Assembly (NCBI GenBank): GCA_024345305.1
Contig: BRON01000015.1
Location: 124,001 to 188,000 of the forward strand
DNA: 64,000 bases
Origin: Mrakia gelida
Taxonomy: Eukaryota; Basidiomycota; Tremellomycetes; Cystofilobasidiales; Mrakiaceae
Direction of reading: 5' to 3'
Below the pieces are notes generated by a model that was not told the origin of the DNA, did no database searches, and was given only the letters and a program-made list of their open reading frames with translations. Of the stretch, positions 34,196-45,900 are shown one piece after another; positions within the stretch are counted from its first letter, which is position 1, and every line of letters begins with the position of its first letter. The position numbers and the translations under genes were made by a program.

Positions 34196-36097
34196 TCAGT
34201 CAAACTCTCCAATCTGTTCCCTCATACGTTCTCGCAGCTCCCCTCCCTGATCATAGTACAGACACAATCGCTCTATCTTCCGACACCTCCCGCGAAGCGA
34301 CCCGTTCCTCCTGGACGTGACGAAGGCGAGAAGAGCCTGGTTCAACTCCCCACCCTGAGAGTTTCTACACCCGAACGTCTCCAACAGAGGAAGGATTCCC
34401 TCTTCCACGTTCCCTCCCGCCTGCTCTTCCTCCTCCTCCTCCGTCGGCCAGACGAGTCGATCGAAAGTGCGGTGGTAGACCTCGGTTCTACTGAGGTCGA
34501 GTTCCTCGAGGGACCTAAGCTGTGCGAGCTGAGCCACGAAGAGGAGATGGGCATTCCGGGGATGAGGAGAACTCGAAGGTGCTGGATGTTGGGGGGATGG
34601 GGAGAGGGCGGGAAGAGGAAGGCGGTGATGGGGACTTGTTGCTCGTCCAGTTGCAGGCGCTCTAGTCGAGGGAGAAGAAAGACGGTTTGGTCCTCGTCCA
34701 GGATGACGTCGCCGCCAGAGATCGTGAGTGAGAGGAGGTTGGGAAGGTGGATAATGGATGGGGAGGAGGGCGTCGCGCCGGGGTGGGAGAAGTCGACGGA
34801 GCAGGACTCGAGCCGCAGGGTTTGGAGGTTTGGGGTTCGTTGAAGGAGGAGGTAGAGGAAGGATTGGTCTTCGAAGTTGAGTGAATCTAGGCGAAGGTGG
34901 ATGAGAGAGGAGATGTCGAGGTCGAGGGGAGGAGGGCTGAGAGGGGGCGGTCCGTCGCCTTCATCGTCGTCGTTGTAGCGGCCGATGAGATCGAGATCTG
35001 TGACTCGGAATCTGCTGGCGTCCCACATCGTCCAGAACGTCTCCATCGTCAACGGTTCTTCTAGCCTCATGTCCATCTGCCTCGTCTCCCCCAGACGACC
35101 TCTCAGCAGTTCAACCGCCTCCTGCGACCGACGCGCTCTCTCCTCCCCGTCATCGCACTCGTAGTCCACGTCCACCGAGACCTGCCTCAGAGGCCCCTTC
35201 TCCAGCATCGCGTTGATCTTCGCCTCCCCGTTCGCGTCTCCTAGCACGACAGAGCCCCAGAGAAGGCGATCCTCCAGAAAGAAGCGTCGCCATCTTTGCG
35301 AGACCGATACCAAGACGAAGGGGATCATTTCGAGCTCGCGAGGTCTCATTTCTGTATCCTTCTTGAGATGCTGAGCGATCTGCGAGAGGAGTTCGGGAGC
35401 CAACTTGTCGATGAGGTTCCGACCGTCGCGTTCGCGTTCGTCGAGGAGGAAGGAGCGAACTTTGTCGAGAGGGAGGAGGTATGACATTGCTGAGGGACGT
35501 TTGGCGAGGATGCTGTGATGAAAGGACTGGTCCTACCATCGGAGGAGGTCGAAGAGGCTTGAAGGTGCCTGCGAGGGAAAGGAGAGGGGGAGAGGGTAGA
35601 AGGGGCGGAGCGGTATGGAGAGAGAGGGATGGGTCAGCAACGAGAAGAGCTCCTGCGATTCCTTTCCTCCAGAGACATATCGACGACCCGCTTCAGCCTT
35701 TCTGAACGTAGCAAGGGACTAACCAAAAGCTCTTCCTGGCGCTCTTTCGACACCGGACCTCCCCTAGCCTTCTTGAGCGCCTTGAGGTGTTCGAGCTGGA
35801 ACTTGCGAAGACGGCTCAGAGCGACGGCTCGAGTGACGAAGAGTTGGAGCTGAGGTCCGATATTTTGTGCAATCTGAGCGAGGAGAAAGGAGAGGGAGGG
35901 AGTTGAAGAAGGTGCGAGAAAGGGCAGCGAGGTCAGCGAAGAGGGAAGGGAATACGAAGGATGAGAAGAGGAGGAAGACGCGGACTGACCCGGTCGAGAG
36001 CGACGAGAGCGGCGTCGAAGTCTTCTTGTTTCAGTAGGACCAAAGCCAACTCGAGCTGAGAGACCCATGGAGGAGACGTATACGAAGACGAGGCCAT
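34196..36097 (-). pseudogene. F-box/LRR protein gene with a frameshift (copy 2)
   Basis: Paralogue of the gene at 14.0-15.9 kb, in the same orientation and with the same order: first exon with WVSQLELALVLLKQEDFDAA, middle exons, F-box-like IDKLAPELLSQIAQHL with VSQRWRRFF, then LRRs (LIHLRLDSLNFED, TPNLQTLRLESC, LRSLEELDLSRTE). The long exon reads cleanly to HLRVLLIPGMPISS and then continues in another frame as VAQLAQLRSLEEL. Comparison with copy 1 (HLLALTIEN..NQLAQLPTLEEL) fits a 2-nt insertion or 1-nt loss near 34536-34550. A TAG near 35533 must also be removed by a very short intron, so the 5' splicing is unsure. Start ATG 36097 is only 146 bp from the EMP24 start. Confidence 0.62.
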
Positions 36098-36243
36098 GAG
36101 GGGGAGGGTGGAGGACGGGGAGGGTGTTTGAAGGGAAGGAGGAGATCTGAGCTTTCACCTCCTTCTCTCCAAACATCGACTCCCCTCTCATCTCATCTTC
36201 ACGACCAAACCTTCCCTCTTTCTCTCACTCCACCCTTCCCAAG

Positions 36244-37660
36244 ATGGCCCTCCTACCTTCTCGTCCACCACTCCTCCTCCTCTTCCTCGCGTCGCTCCTT
36301 CTGCTGTCGTCTAGTGCTCGGGCGCACATGATTGAGCTGGCAGCGGGGAAGAAGGAGTGCTTCTTCGAGGATCTACACGCAGAGGACAAGATGACGGTAA
36401 CCTACCAGGTCGGAGGAGGGGGTCATCTCGATATAGACTTTTGGGTGAGTTGTTTCTTCGCATCTTTGAGGGTGTCCGGAGGTCGCGAAGGGAAGCGACG
36501 AGGGAAGGAGAAGGAGGTCGAAGCGCGCCAGAGGACTCGTCGAGCTTTTTCGTCGTAGATCCGAGCTTGATCTCGCTCTTCCGCTGCTCAGCAGCCCGTA
36601 TGGTCACATCTAATCTCTATGAGCTTGAGTAGAAGGCTCGGGGTGAAGCAGGAGGCGGCCGGATGAGCTCGATTCACGAGATGGCAGGTCGAGCGAGCTC
36701 CCTTCCTTCCTTCGACCTTCTTGCTCTCTTCACCGCCACTTTTACCACAGGCATCTCTCACGAAGCTGCAGCTGACTCGCGCTATCGCTTTTCTTCCTCT
36801 TCTGTCTACAGCTCAAAGACCCAAACTCCAAAATCATCTACAACCAGCACCGAAACCCAACGGGAACGTTCACCTTCACCTCAGCCATCGACGGTCGCTA
36901 CCAGTACTGCTTCTCCAACGAGATGAGCACAGTCAGTCCGAAGACGGTATCGTGAGTCTCCGCCGTCTCCATTTCCCGTCAGGAAGGTGCTGTCTCGCGA
37001 AGGAACGGATTGGAGGGAGGGGACTCGGTCGTTGAGCTGTGACGAGTTCTCTCGAGCTCGCGAGCTCAACATCTCCTTCCTTCCTTCCTCCCCTTGCTTG
37101 AACACGCACGACCCTGATCTTCTTTCACTTTTTGCGCCCTCTCATCCACTAGGTTCAACGTTCACGGAGTTATCTACATCCCTGACGACGGTCAGACAGC
37201 TCCCATCGAGAGGGAGATTCGAGCTCTCGCCGACTCGCTGCAGGACGTGAAGGATGAGCAGGAGTACATCGTTGTGAGGGAGAGGGTTCACCGGAACAGT
37301 GAGTAGTTCCTTCCATTCTCCGCTCAATTCAGCTTGTCGTCCTAGCTTGTGAGCGCTGGGGGACGAGAAGCTCTCGCTCTCAAACTCCTCTCCTCCTCCA
37401 AACTCGCTCGACCTGACCTCCCCTTCCCTCTTCTTCCTCTCTTCCCTCGCAGCCGCCGAAAGCACCAATTCCCGAGTGAAATACTGGAGCATCTTCCAGG
37501 GAGCAGCTCTCATGCTCGTCTGTGCTTGGCAGGTGTATTACCTGAAGGTTCGTCGTCTCTCGCCTTCTGGTCGTCGCATCGCGACTCTTCGTTCGTCCTC
37601 GCTGACCTCACTCTCCTCGCTCTTCGCCAGGCCTTCTTCGAAGTGAAGCGTGTAATCTAA
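36244..37660 (+). CDS. EMP24: p24-family cargo receptor, EMP24/TMED2 type
   Basis: Type I membrane protein of COPII/COPI vesicles that sorts GPI-anchored and other cargo between ER and Golgi, acting in a heteromer with other p24 proteins. A signal peptide (residues 1 to about 27, Leu-rich) ends at SARA. The GOLD domain follows, with the family KKECFFEDL cysteine and YQYCFSNEMS as the second cysteine. A helical stem carries DSLQDVKDEQEYIVVRERVH, then the transmembrane segment (FQGAALMLVCAWQVYYL) and the short cytosolic tail KAFFEVKRVI with the FF export signal. The FFEVxRVV-like end is specific to the p24-beta/Emp24 branch. Four exons. Confidence 0.92.
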
Positions 37661-37998
37661 AGGAGCTGGTCTCTTGCTTCGGATATCTCTCTGCCATACC
37701 TTCGAACTTTGGTCGGTGGAAAGGGCGTTGGGTCGTCGCGTCGAGTCGAGCATGTTCGATCTTGATGGGCTGGCGTTTCGTTCTTGACGAGCGCGAACAG
37801 TGGACGGCGTGGAATAAAGAACGACGGAGGGGCTGTAGAGGAAGGTGTGAGAGAGGAACTCCCTCCTTGCACCGCCAGTCTCATTCGCCTTCGACCGACG
37901 CGTCGAGGAATCGAATCGCCACACGCTCGCTTGGGTTTCCTTTCATCTCACCAAAACGGGAATGATCATCATCATCGACTACGTTCAACGCATCAAAT

Positions 37999-38827
37999 CT
38001 ACCCGAGCCTCTTGTCGCACAACATTCTGACGAGAAGGAAGAGGAGCAGTCAAGTCAGTCGCGTCGAGTCCTTCGTGCTCTTTGAAAGAGTAAAGAGCAA
38101 AGCAACTCACCTTCTTCCAACGCTAGCTCGAACGCACTCTTTCGCGAACTGGGAGAGCTCGCTCCAGTGTGCGACCCAGTTCCTCCCCTTCCTGGAGGTG
38201 GTCGAAATCGAGAGAGGTCAGCGAGGAGTCGAAGTCGAGCGTTGAAGAAGAAAACGACGCGACTGACTGATCCGTCCCACAAATCAACCCTGCCTCCAAC
38301 CCCTCGACGATGGTAGCGCTGACGACGTGCTCTCCTGTGATCTTCTCCGAGTAGCGAGTCCCGTCGGTTTTGGTGATGATGAAATCGCTGGGAGAGAAAG
38401 GACAGGAGAGCTGGCGTGAGTTTGGGGTGACGAGATCAGAGTGTTGAGGTTTATGGACTTACAACGCTCGAAGCTTCTCGTCCAGGGTTTCGAGGAGTCG
38501 TTCCTCTCTCTCCCTTCTCTTTCTGCAGGATCCGAAGGTGGCAGTGAGAGAAGAGACGAGGGAGTCAGAACCGAGACCACGAGCAGCGAAAACGCGTCGA
38601 CGAAGGCGAACAGCGAAGACCCACTTTCTCGCCTCATTCAAGTCCTCCTTCTTGACTCTACGTTCAGAAAAGCGTCTGCCATCAGCCTTCGCGCAAAACT
38701 ATGGATGTAGAAGAATAAGAGGTCACTCAATCGTAGCAGCCTCCTTCCTGAAGTACGGAGCAACCACGTCTCGAGGGCTGAGGGAGGGAGAGGGAGCGTG
38801 GTGATGTCGAACTCGGTCGGAGGGCAT
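37999..38827 (-). CDS. Small uncharacterised HW..FAK-type protein (left copy)
   Basis: About 140 residues in five or six exons. N-terminus MPSDRVRHHHAPSPSLSPRD is basic and disordered. A charged coiled coil follows (RKKRREREERLLETLDEKLR). The conserved core contains TDGTRYSEKITGEHVVSATI, EGLEAGLI, GRNWVAHWSELSQFAKE and the end RRMLCDKRLG. The core is clearly related to the protein at 56.4-57.2 kb (LDEK, H.xxAxxxE..EAG/EPG.I, R.W..HW..L..FAK...R...G). Neither copy matches a family I know. The last intron donor contains an in-frame TGA, so retention would end the protein at VGRR. It is the outermost gene of the left arm of the inverted duplication. Start: ATG 38827, the equivalent of MPADRT at 56435. 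Confidence 0.6.
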
Positions 38828-39477
38828 TTCGAGGTGTGAGGTAGTTGAAGTAGGATGAGGAGTGGGGAGATGTGGTTTGAGGTAAGAAGCATATCGCGTC
38901 CTCGATTTTAAGGGGTGGAGACCGCGATTCGCGACTTAGGGCCTCAGCGATTCAGCGACTCGCGAATCGCGACCCGCGATCAGCGACTTTCGACCACCGC
39001 TGCGCTCGCGAGGCAGCTGAGAGGTTTTTCAAACGAGGCGCAGGGTGATGTGCGAAAATCTGCGCTCTGTTTCATGCGTGAGAAGAGGAAGGAAGGAAAA
39101 ACAAACGGAGAGCGGCTCGAGAGCGCGCAGACCTGGACTTGCGAAGCTCGCGCAAAGTCAGGGGCTCTTTGACTCGGGTCGCTGACACGAAGGGTGGGAG
39201 AGATGCGAACAAGTCGCGAGAAAGACGGGAGAGGAGGAGAAGCAGTGAAAGAAAACGCTGCGGGACGTCGGGAGTCGCCGATGCTGTAGAGTCGCATTCG
39301 AAAGAGCTTCATGACGAACGCGAAAGGGTCAGAAGGTTTCATTTTCAGCCAAGAGAGAAGGCAGGTGACTCCAGCCCTCCGCAGGCGACGCGACGGGACG
39401 AGCCTACGTCTTGTCTTCCCTCCCATCTCCCCTCGCGTCCTCCTCCTCCCCCACCTCGCCCTGCCTCATCTCCCTCA
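38828..39477. other. Spacer with GCGA-rich inverted repeat
   Basis: Promoter side of the small-protein gene, up to the end of the hydrolase remnant. Apart from the GCGA block at 38929-38995 no feature was seen. Confidence 0.4.
38929..38995. repeat. Clustered GCGAYT motifs with hairpin potential
   Basis: Within about 65 bp the words CGCGATTCGCG, AGCGATTCAGCGACT, CGCGAATCGCG and ATCAGCGACTTTCG occur. CGCGATTCGCG (near 38932) and CGCGAATCGCG (near 38960) are exact inverse complements with about a 20-nt loop. It lies about 100 bp upstream of the small-protein gene start, so it could be an operator-like site. Function unknown. Confidence 0.6.
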
Positions 39478-40270
39478 ACTCCCTTCGATCCAATCCCCGA
39501 CCTCCCTCCAGATCTCCTCATGCGTCCCACCCTCTGAGCACATCTCTCCACCGCACCCATGATCCAACACCCTCCACCCCCCTCAACTCAACCTCAATCC
39601 CAACCTCCTCCAACCTCCCCTTCACGAACCTCCACTCCTCCAGCAGCACCAGTTGATCCCCGTCTCCGTGGATGAAGAAAATCCTGGGGAGATATACCCT
39701 TGTGGGAGAGTTGAAGCCGACGAGAGTAGAGAGTCGCTCTTGAAGCGCGTCGAGAGTCGCGGGAGACGTCGTGGTCGTTCTTCCCTCTCGATCCCAGGAC
39801 TCCCTTCCCGAGGCAGAGATCGCCGAAGACCCCTCGTTCGATGGACCAGTCGTAGATCATCCCTCGATGACCGTCGGAGCCGGGTTGTTCGAGAAGGCGC
39901 ATCTCGGCAGTGGAGATGGAGGGAGAGGAGGAGGTGGTTGGAAGGGAGGAGGGGATGGGGATGAGGGAGTCGGCAATGGGGAGGAAGGTGGGTGTGAGAT
40001 TGAGGGATGGAAGGGTGGAGTAGTAGGTTGAGCCTGTACTTGAGGAGTAATGAGAAGTGGTGTAGAAGGGGTTGAAGGGCTGAGCGAAGGGTAAGAGAGC
40101 GACGAGGGATGTTGGTTTGGCGAGCGAGGAGGGGAGTTGAGTCGGGAGGAGGAGGCAGCCTGGGACGAGTGCGAGAGGGAACAAGGGGTTAGGTATGATT
40201 AGTTTCAAAACTTGATAAAAAGCGAGAATAACAGAGAAGCTGGACTCACCAGCCGACATTCCAACGACCG
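39478..40270 (-). pseudogene. Alpha/beta hydrolase remnant, first exon deleted
   Basis: Near-identical to the second exon of the intact hydrolase at 54.3-55.6 kb: the nucleophile segment VVGMSAG, LLLPTQLPSSLAKPTSLVAL and EQPGSDGHRGMIYDWSIERG are preserved. The whole first exon (oxyanion-hole region) is missing. At about 40270 the sequence jumps from what corresponds to right-arm position about 54223 to about 54777, a deletion of about 550 bp. After KNDHDV an 11-nt deletion shifts the frame, and the catalytic His region is further scrambled. It cannot make an active enzyme. Second gene of the left arm of the inverted duplication. Confidence 0.85.
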
Positions 40271-40504
40271 CGAGTCGAGCGACGTGACCGACTACAACGA
40301 GGCGAGAAAAATGTAGAGCTCGATGGTGGAAGGCCTGGAAGGAAAGAAAGAAGGGAACTTGGTCGGCGAAGAGCCTGAGGCGAGGACGTTAAGAGCGAAG
40401 CAAAAAGACGGAAGGACTGACCAAAAATTCGAGCTCGACGCGTCCCTCCATCCCTCCCGCTCAACCGCTCCTCCCTCGACACCATCCCCTCTCCGACAAT
40501 CCTG

Positions 40505-42670
40505 CTACGTCCGACTCGGTTTCGGCACCTTCGGGAAGAATTCATCCAAGTAGAAAGCAGGCGCGAAGTTCGGCTCTAACTCGAACAGCGGCGTCTTCTC
40601 AACCCTCTCCGTCCACGCCTGCAGTTTCGATCCGTCGTCGTCTCCTTCCCAGGCCTCCGCTTCCCATTCACCACAGCTACACCATCCCACTTCATCGAAA
40701 CCCATCTCTACTCCGTTCCAAGCCCTCGGAACCCCCCAGGACTTGTTGACCGGCACTCCTCGAATCGACCAAGTGAAGTACGTCTTCTGGTGGGGTCTGT
40801 AGGGAACAACGATGGGCTGGATAACCGTCTGGAGCAGCGGGAAGGCGATCCCGATTCTGACGGCGTCGCTGGTGATTCGAGGGAGGATCTCTTGTTTCCA
40901 GAGAGCGATGGGACCTCCGGCGATGTTGAACGCGTCGGCGAGGTCTTGGTCGCGTTCGTTGACGATGGAGGGGAGGGAAGGGTGGTGTGGGCAGTTGGAG
41001 GAGGAGGAGATAGAGAAGGGTGGGTGGAGGATGGGGGCGGGGAGGAGAGGGAGGGTGAGGTATTCGAGGCTTGGGGAGAGTCCGGAGGGAAGACGAAGTT
41101 GGCCGTACTGTGAACGAGGGAGGGATTCGAGAAGGAAGCGAGTCAGTCGTCGCTCGAGGAAAGGCTGAAGACAGGAATATCTATCTCGTTGGCTGCGATA
41201 CAAACCTTTGGGCGAGCGATATCTCCTCCCAGCGACAACGACTCGAGACCGACGAAGTGCCTCCCGATCCCCTCCAACACCTCCACAGCTGCAGCTCCCT
41301 CCCGATCATCGACATCAAATCCAACTCTAGCTCAGAGATTCCCCAAATCTCGCCTCCCGAGGCACCCAAGGTGAGGGTCATTCCGAGGGGAGAAAGGTCG
41401 AGCTCCGTCCTCCATGACTCTGACCTCGAGTCTTCGATGCACTGGCAGCCAGGGATCTTGGAGAGGAGGACCCAGAGGCGGTCGGTGGTTCGACGATGAA
41501 GCACATCGTTCGGGATCCAACCCTTCACTTTGATGGTACGGAGGTTTGGGTGAGAGGCGACGAGGCGCTGGAAGGTGTCGAGAGGGAAGTCGAGAGGAGT
41601 GGAATTGGGGTTGCGTCCGAAGTGGCTGAGCTGGATGTGGAGGGTGTGTAGGGTTGGGAGGGGAGTCTTGACGAGCTCCAAAAGATCCGAGGAGAAGAAG
41701 TCGAAGTAGACGTGGAGCTCTTGAACTTGGAGTCGGTGAGCGAAGAGGGAGAGAAGGATCGAATTGAGCGACGCGTCCGAACCGTCTCGATCTTGGAGGT
41801 CGCCGTCAGGGGTGTCAGGTCTGGAGACGAAGTTGAGGATGGAGATGACGAGGGATCGGTTGGAGGGTCGACGAGGGAGGGGACGGGTAGGATGGGTGAG
41901 CCAGTCGGGTCGAAGGTAGGGGACGTTGAAATCCTGGAGGGTCGGATGGAGGAGGGCTGCTCGAAGAATGGGAGGGACATAGCATCGACGGCCTCGTCCT
42001 GGGATGTACATTCGTTCTGAATATCCGTCGAGCGATGAAGGGGGAGTGACGGTCCCGAAGGAGCGGAAGTCGAAGGCGAAGTGGAGGAGGCGAGGGAGAG
42101 CGTGGAAGGCGAGCTCGATGTTTTCAGCCTGGATCTGGAGGATCTCCTCTGTTGGTGTTGGCACGTAGACACATGGCGTGACTATCTCCAGCGTACTTTT
42201 GGTAGCAGCGTACGAGCACAAGAGAGTGTCGGAAGAAGGTGAGCTGGGCTGAGACAGAGACGGAGAGACGAGGACGAAAACGGAAAGGACGCACCGAACG
42301 AAGGAGCTGAGGTGCATGAATTCGCCAAAGTGCTCGTAGCACGGGACATCCCATTTGGAGTGTAGATGTATCGTGAGATGGTGAAAGAAGAGAGGTTTGA
42401 TGATCTACATGCAAGACAGAGAACGAAAGGGAAGCAACGAAGGAGGTCAGCTTCGGCGAAGGTGTTATCTCGCCTCCCGCCTGCCACACCTCTTCGGAAA
42501 CCTAAGCGTACCTGAGAGAAGGCCGTGGAGGTGAGGTGAATCGATGGGTAGGATGTTGGATCGCAGAGCTTGAAGATAGCGTCCATCAGCTCGGTTGGAA
42601 GTTGAGGCTGAGAGGTTGGGACGAAGCGTTCGTGGGTCGAGCTGGCTGATGAGGGCGTGGAGGGTTCCAT
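40505..42670 (-). pseudogene. F-box-like protein gene, left arm, probably frame-broken
   Basis: Begins MEPSTPSSASSTHERF, then an F-box-like motif QLPTELMDAIFKLCDP. Later come LRR-like text (LPRLLHFAFDFRSFG, HPNLRTIKVKGW) and a conserved C-terminal half (LFELEPNFAPAFYLDEFF..KVPKPSRT). Exons: about 42670-42520, 42420-42300, 42200-41210 and 41110-40505. Near 41295-41310 the frame changes: the right-arm copy shows that the following segment should read AAAVEVLEGIGRHF, which is in the +1 frame. A 1-nt loss or 2-nt gain is implied, so the gene is either a pseudogene or wrongly sequenced. Shares a 293-bp divergent promoter with ATG9. Confidence 0.65.
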
Positions 42671-42963
42671 GGCTGGGGAAAAAAATCAAGAAGGGGTAAG
42701 ATGAGGTCTTTGACGAAGGGGAGAGGCCGAAAAGAGGCGAGAGACGAACCTGAGTGAAGGGCGAGAGGATGGAAGTCGGGAGGAGGACGAAAGCGAGCTC
42801 GATCCGGAGATGACCTTCCCTCGCGATTTGCCTCCGTTTCTTGAGCTTGACTGAGGTCAGATTTTCTGGGTGAGGACGAGAGGCACTCATCTGTGTGCTC
42901 AGACGAGCCTGGTTGGCTAAAGAAAAAAAGACGACTCAAAAATGAAGGCGTTATCTCGAGCTG

Positions 42964-45900
42964 ATGATGAGCTCGACGTCTCTCCTCCCACTCCCTCCCT
43001 GTCCTTCTTCCTCCTCCCATGCCCCCATGTCCTCTTCTCCACCTATCCCGTCCTCTTCCTCCACCTCACGCCCACCTCTGCTAGGCTTGTTGAATCCCAA
43101 CTCTCACCACTACCACGACTCCTCTGATCCTTCGGCTTCCTTCCGACTCTCCTCCGTTCACCACCACCACCGGTCCTCCTCCACGTCCTCCTCTCGATCT
43201 TCAGAAGAAGACGACGATGACGGTCCACCCAGAAGCTTTCTCCTGGATGCTACCCCTCGCCAATCCGTCCTCTTATCCTCTCGAGCTCGGCAGCCGTCGT
43301 CGGAAGGAGGAGGAGGAGGAGTGAACATGAGCGGGGACGTCGAACCGTTCATCAACCCTTCCTCCAAAGGTTCCTCCTCCTCCTCTTCCTCCTCCTCAGT
43401 CTCATCTTCAACATCAGGATCAAACTCGGAAACAACAAGATCACCTCCTCCCCCGAAGCGAGCCATTTCTCAACCCATGTCCCTCCCTCTTCCAGTAACG
43501 ACCCCAACCTCGAGCTCATCCAAACACCCTCCTCAACCTCAACCTCAATCGACCTCCTCGCACGCGGGAGGAGCAGCAGCAGCATCGTCTTCAAACGAGG
43601 GAGGAGACAAGGGGAAGATTAGAAGGAGGAAGAAGTCATCGTCGGGAGGAGCTTCTTCCTCGTCTGGGAGGTTCAAGGGAGGGATGAAGGCGAAGGGAGG
43701 GTTGGACGAGTACGACAAGGCTCTTTGGGATTGGGTCAACGTGCAAGATCTCGACTCGTTCTTGCAGGATGTGAGTCGTCTACCATCTTCGAGGTCTGGA
43801 TGAGAAGCAGGGGCTGATGTACTCGTTTTCGCTGCAGGCCTACGCCTACTACAAGGGGAAGGGGATCTACTGCATCATCTTGTCGAGAGCTCTCAATCTC
43901 ATGTTCGTTCACCTTCCTTCTTCCCTTCGTCAACCTCGCTGCCTGAGCTGACCGTCACGCTTGGACTTGTAGAACCGTCGGATTCGTCATCGTCTTCTCG
44001 ACTTTCCTCCTCCGATGCGTCGACTTCTCGCTCGTTCGAGCTCGCGAAGGAGAGACGACCTCGCTCGAGGAGGTCATCGTTCCTCGTTGTGTTCAGAAGT
44101 CAGTCTCTCCTCTCGCCCACCTTCGTTCCTACTTCGCAGATGGACCGAGCTGACTCTGCTCTCATTCCTGTCGTACAGCTTCTCGGGCTTCACCCTCTTC
44201 GCCTTCCTCGCCTTCGGATCGTTCTACATCTACCAAATCGCCGCCTTCGTCCTCTCTATTCGACCCCTCTTAACCATGTATCGGTTCTACACGCATCTTC
44301 TCGGAGTTCCTGATGTAAGTACAGCGCTCGCGCCTTCGTTGCTTCGTTCTGAGCGAAACGAGAGCTCACGCGCTGACTCCGTCCTCTCCTTCTCGCTCCT
44401 CGACGCGTCTCTCAGGAGGACGTCCAAACCATCTCCTGGCCAACGATCGTTCACCTCATCGGCCAGATCAGGGAGTCGAACCCTCTCACGTCCCTCTCGT
44501 CTCGACCCGCTCTCTCGGCATCGCATCAACCTCTCAAGCTCGACGCTCACGAGTTCGTTCTTCCCTCAATTCTCCCTCTCTCCTTTCTCCTCTTTGTTTC
44601 TCCTCTTCCGATACTGACGTCGCCTTCTTCTCACTCTCTCATCGATTCAGCATCGCCAACCGCATCCTTCGTCAAGAGAACTATCTCATCGCTCTCTTCA
44701 ACAAGGACGTCCTCGACCTTTCGCTCCCCATCCCCTTCCTCGGAGGTCGCCAACAAGTCCTCACTCGGGCGCTCGAATGGAACCTGAGGTTCTGCCTGAT
44801 GGGATACCTCTGCGATGGAGCTGGGAGAGGTGGAGTGAGGAAGGTGTTCTTGAGGGAGAGGAATAAGACGGCTTTGGTGGAAGGGTGAGTTTTGCGTCTC
44901 CTATCCAACGCGTCTCGTCCTGCTCGATAACTGACCTCGACTCGTTTGCTTTGTTTCTTCTTGCAGACTGAGACGTCGGCTCATTTTCATGGCCATCGTG
45001 AATGCCATCTTTGCTCCCTTCATCGTTCTCTACCTCCTCATGTACTCGTTCTTCCGCTACTTCGAGGTTCGTTCGAGTCTCGTCCCGTCCCCATCTTCTC
45101 CTCGACACCTCTCGTTCTTCCGCTCCAACCACCATTACCATCAATCTCGCTAACCTGACGCATCTCCTCTCCGATTCACCTCTGACAGGAATACCACAAG
45201 AACCCCTCCTCCATCGGCGGTCGAACCTACACTCCCTTTGCGAAATGGAAGTTCCGCGAGTTCAACGAGCTTCCTCACCTCTTTCAAACTCGACTCGACT
45301 CCTCCTACCCCATCGCCAAGAAGTACATCGATCAATTCCCGAAAGAACGGACTGCTTTGGTGATGAGGTATGTTCTTTCCGCTCCTCTCGTTTCGCTGCT
45401 CCTCTTCCCATCTCTTGCCCTTCCCCTTCCCCTTCGCCTTTCGCTGACCTCCCTCTCGTTTCCCATCCAAACCTCAGATTCATCTCCTTCATCGCCGGCT
45501 CCTTCGCTGCCGTCCTCCTCCTCGCCTCCGTCCTCGACCCCGATCTTGTCCTCCACTTCGAAATCACACCTCATCGAACCGTCCTCTTCTACATCACCAT
45601 CTTTGGAGCCATCCTCGCCGTCACGAGGGGGATGGTACCCGAGGACAACCAGGTCTTCGATCCTGAGATGCTGCTCAGAGGAGTGGTGCATTACACGCAT
45701 TACCTGCCCGAGGAATGGAAGGGGAAACTTCATTCGCAGCAGGTGAGTTGCGACGCGACGACGCCCTTGCTTTCGCTTTCGAGCGAGTTCGAAGACGGTG
45801 CTGATGTGCTTCCTTTCGACTGGATGCTCGCACGCAGGTCCACGACGACTTTGGTCAACTCTTCGCGATGAAGATCTCGGTGTTCGTTCAGGAGACGTTA

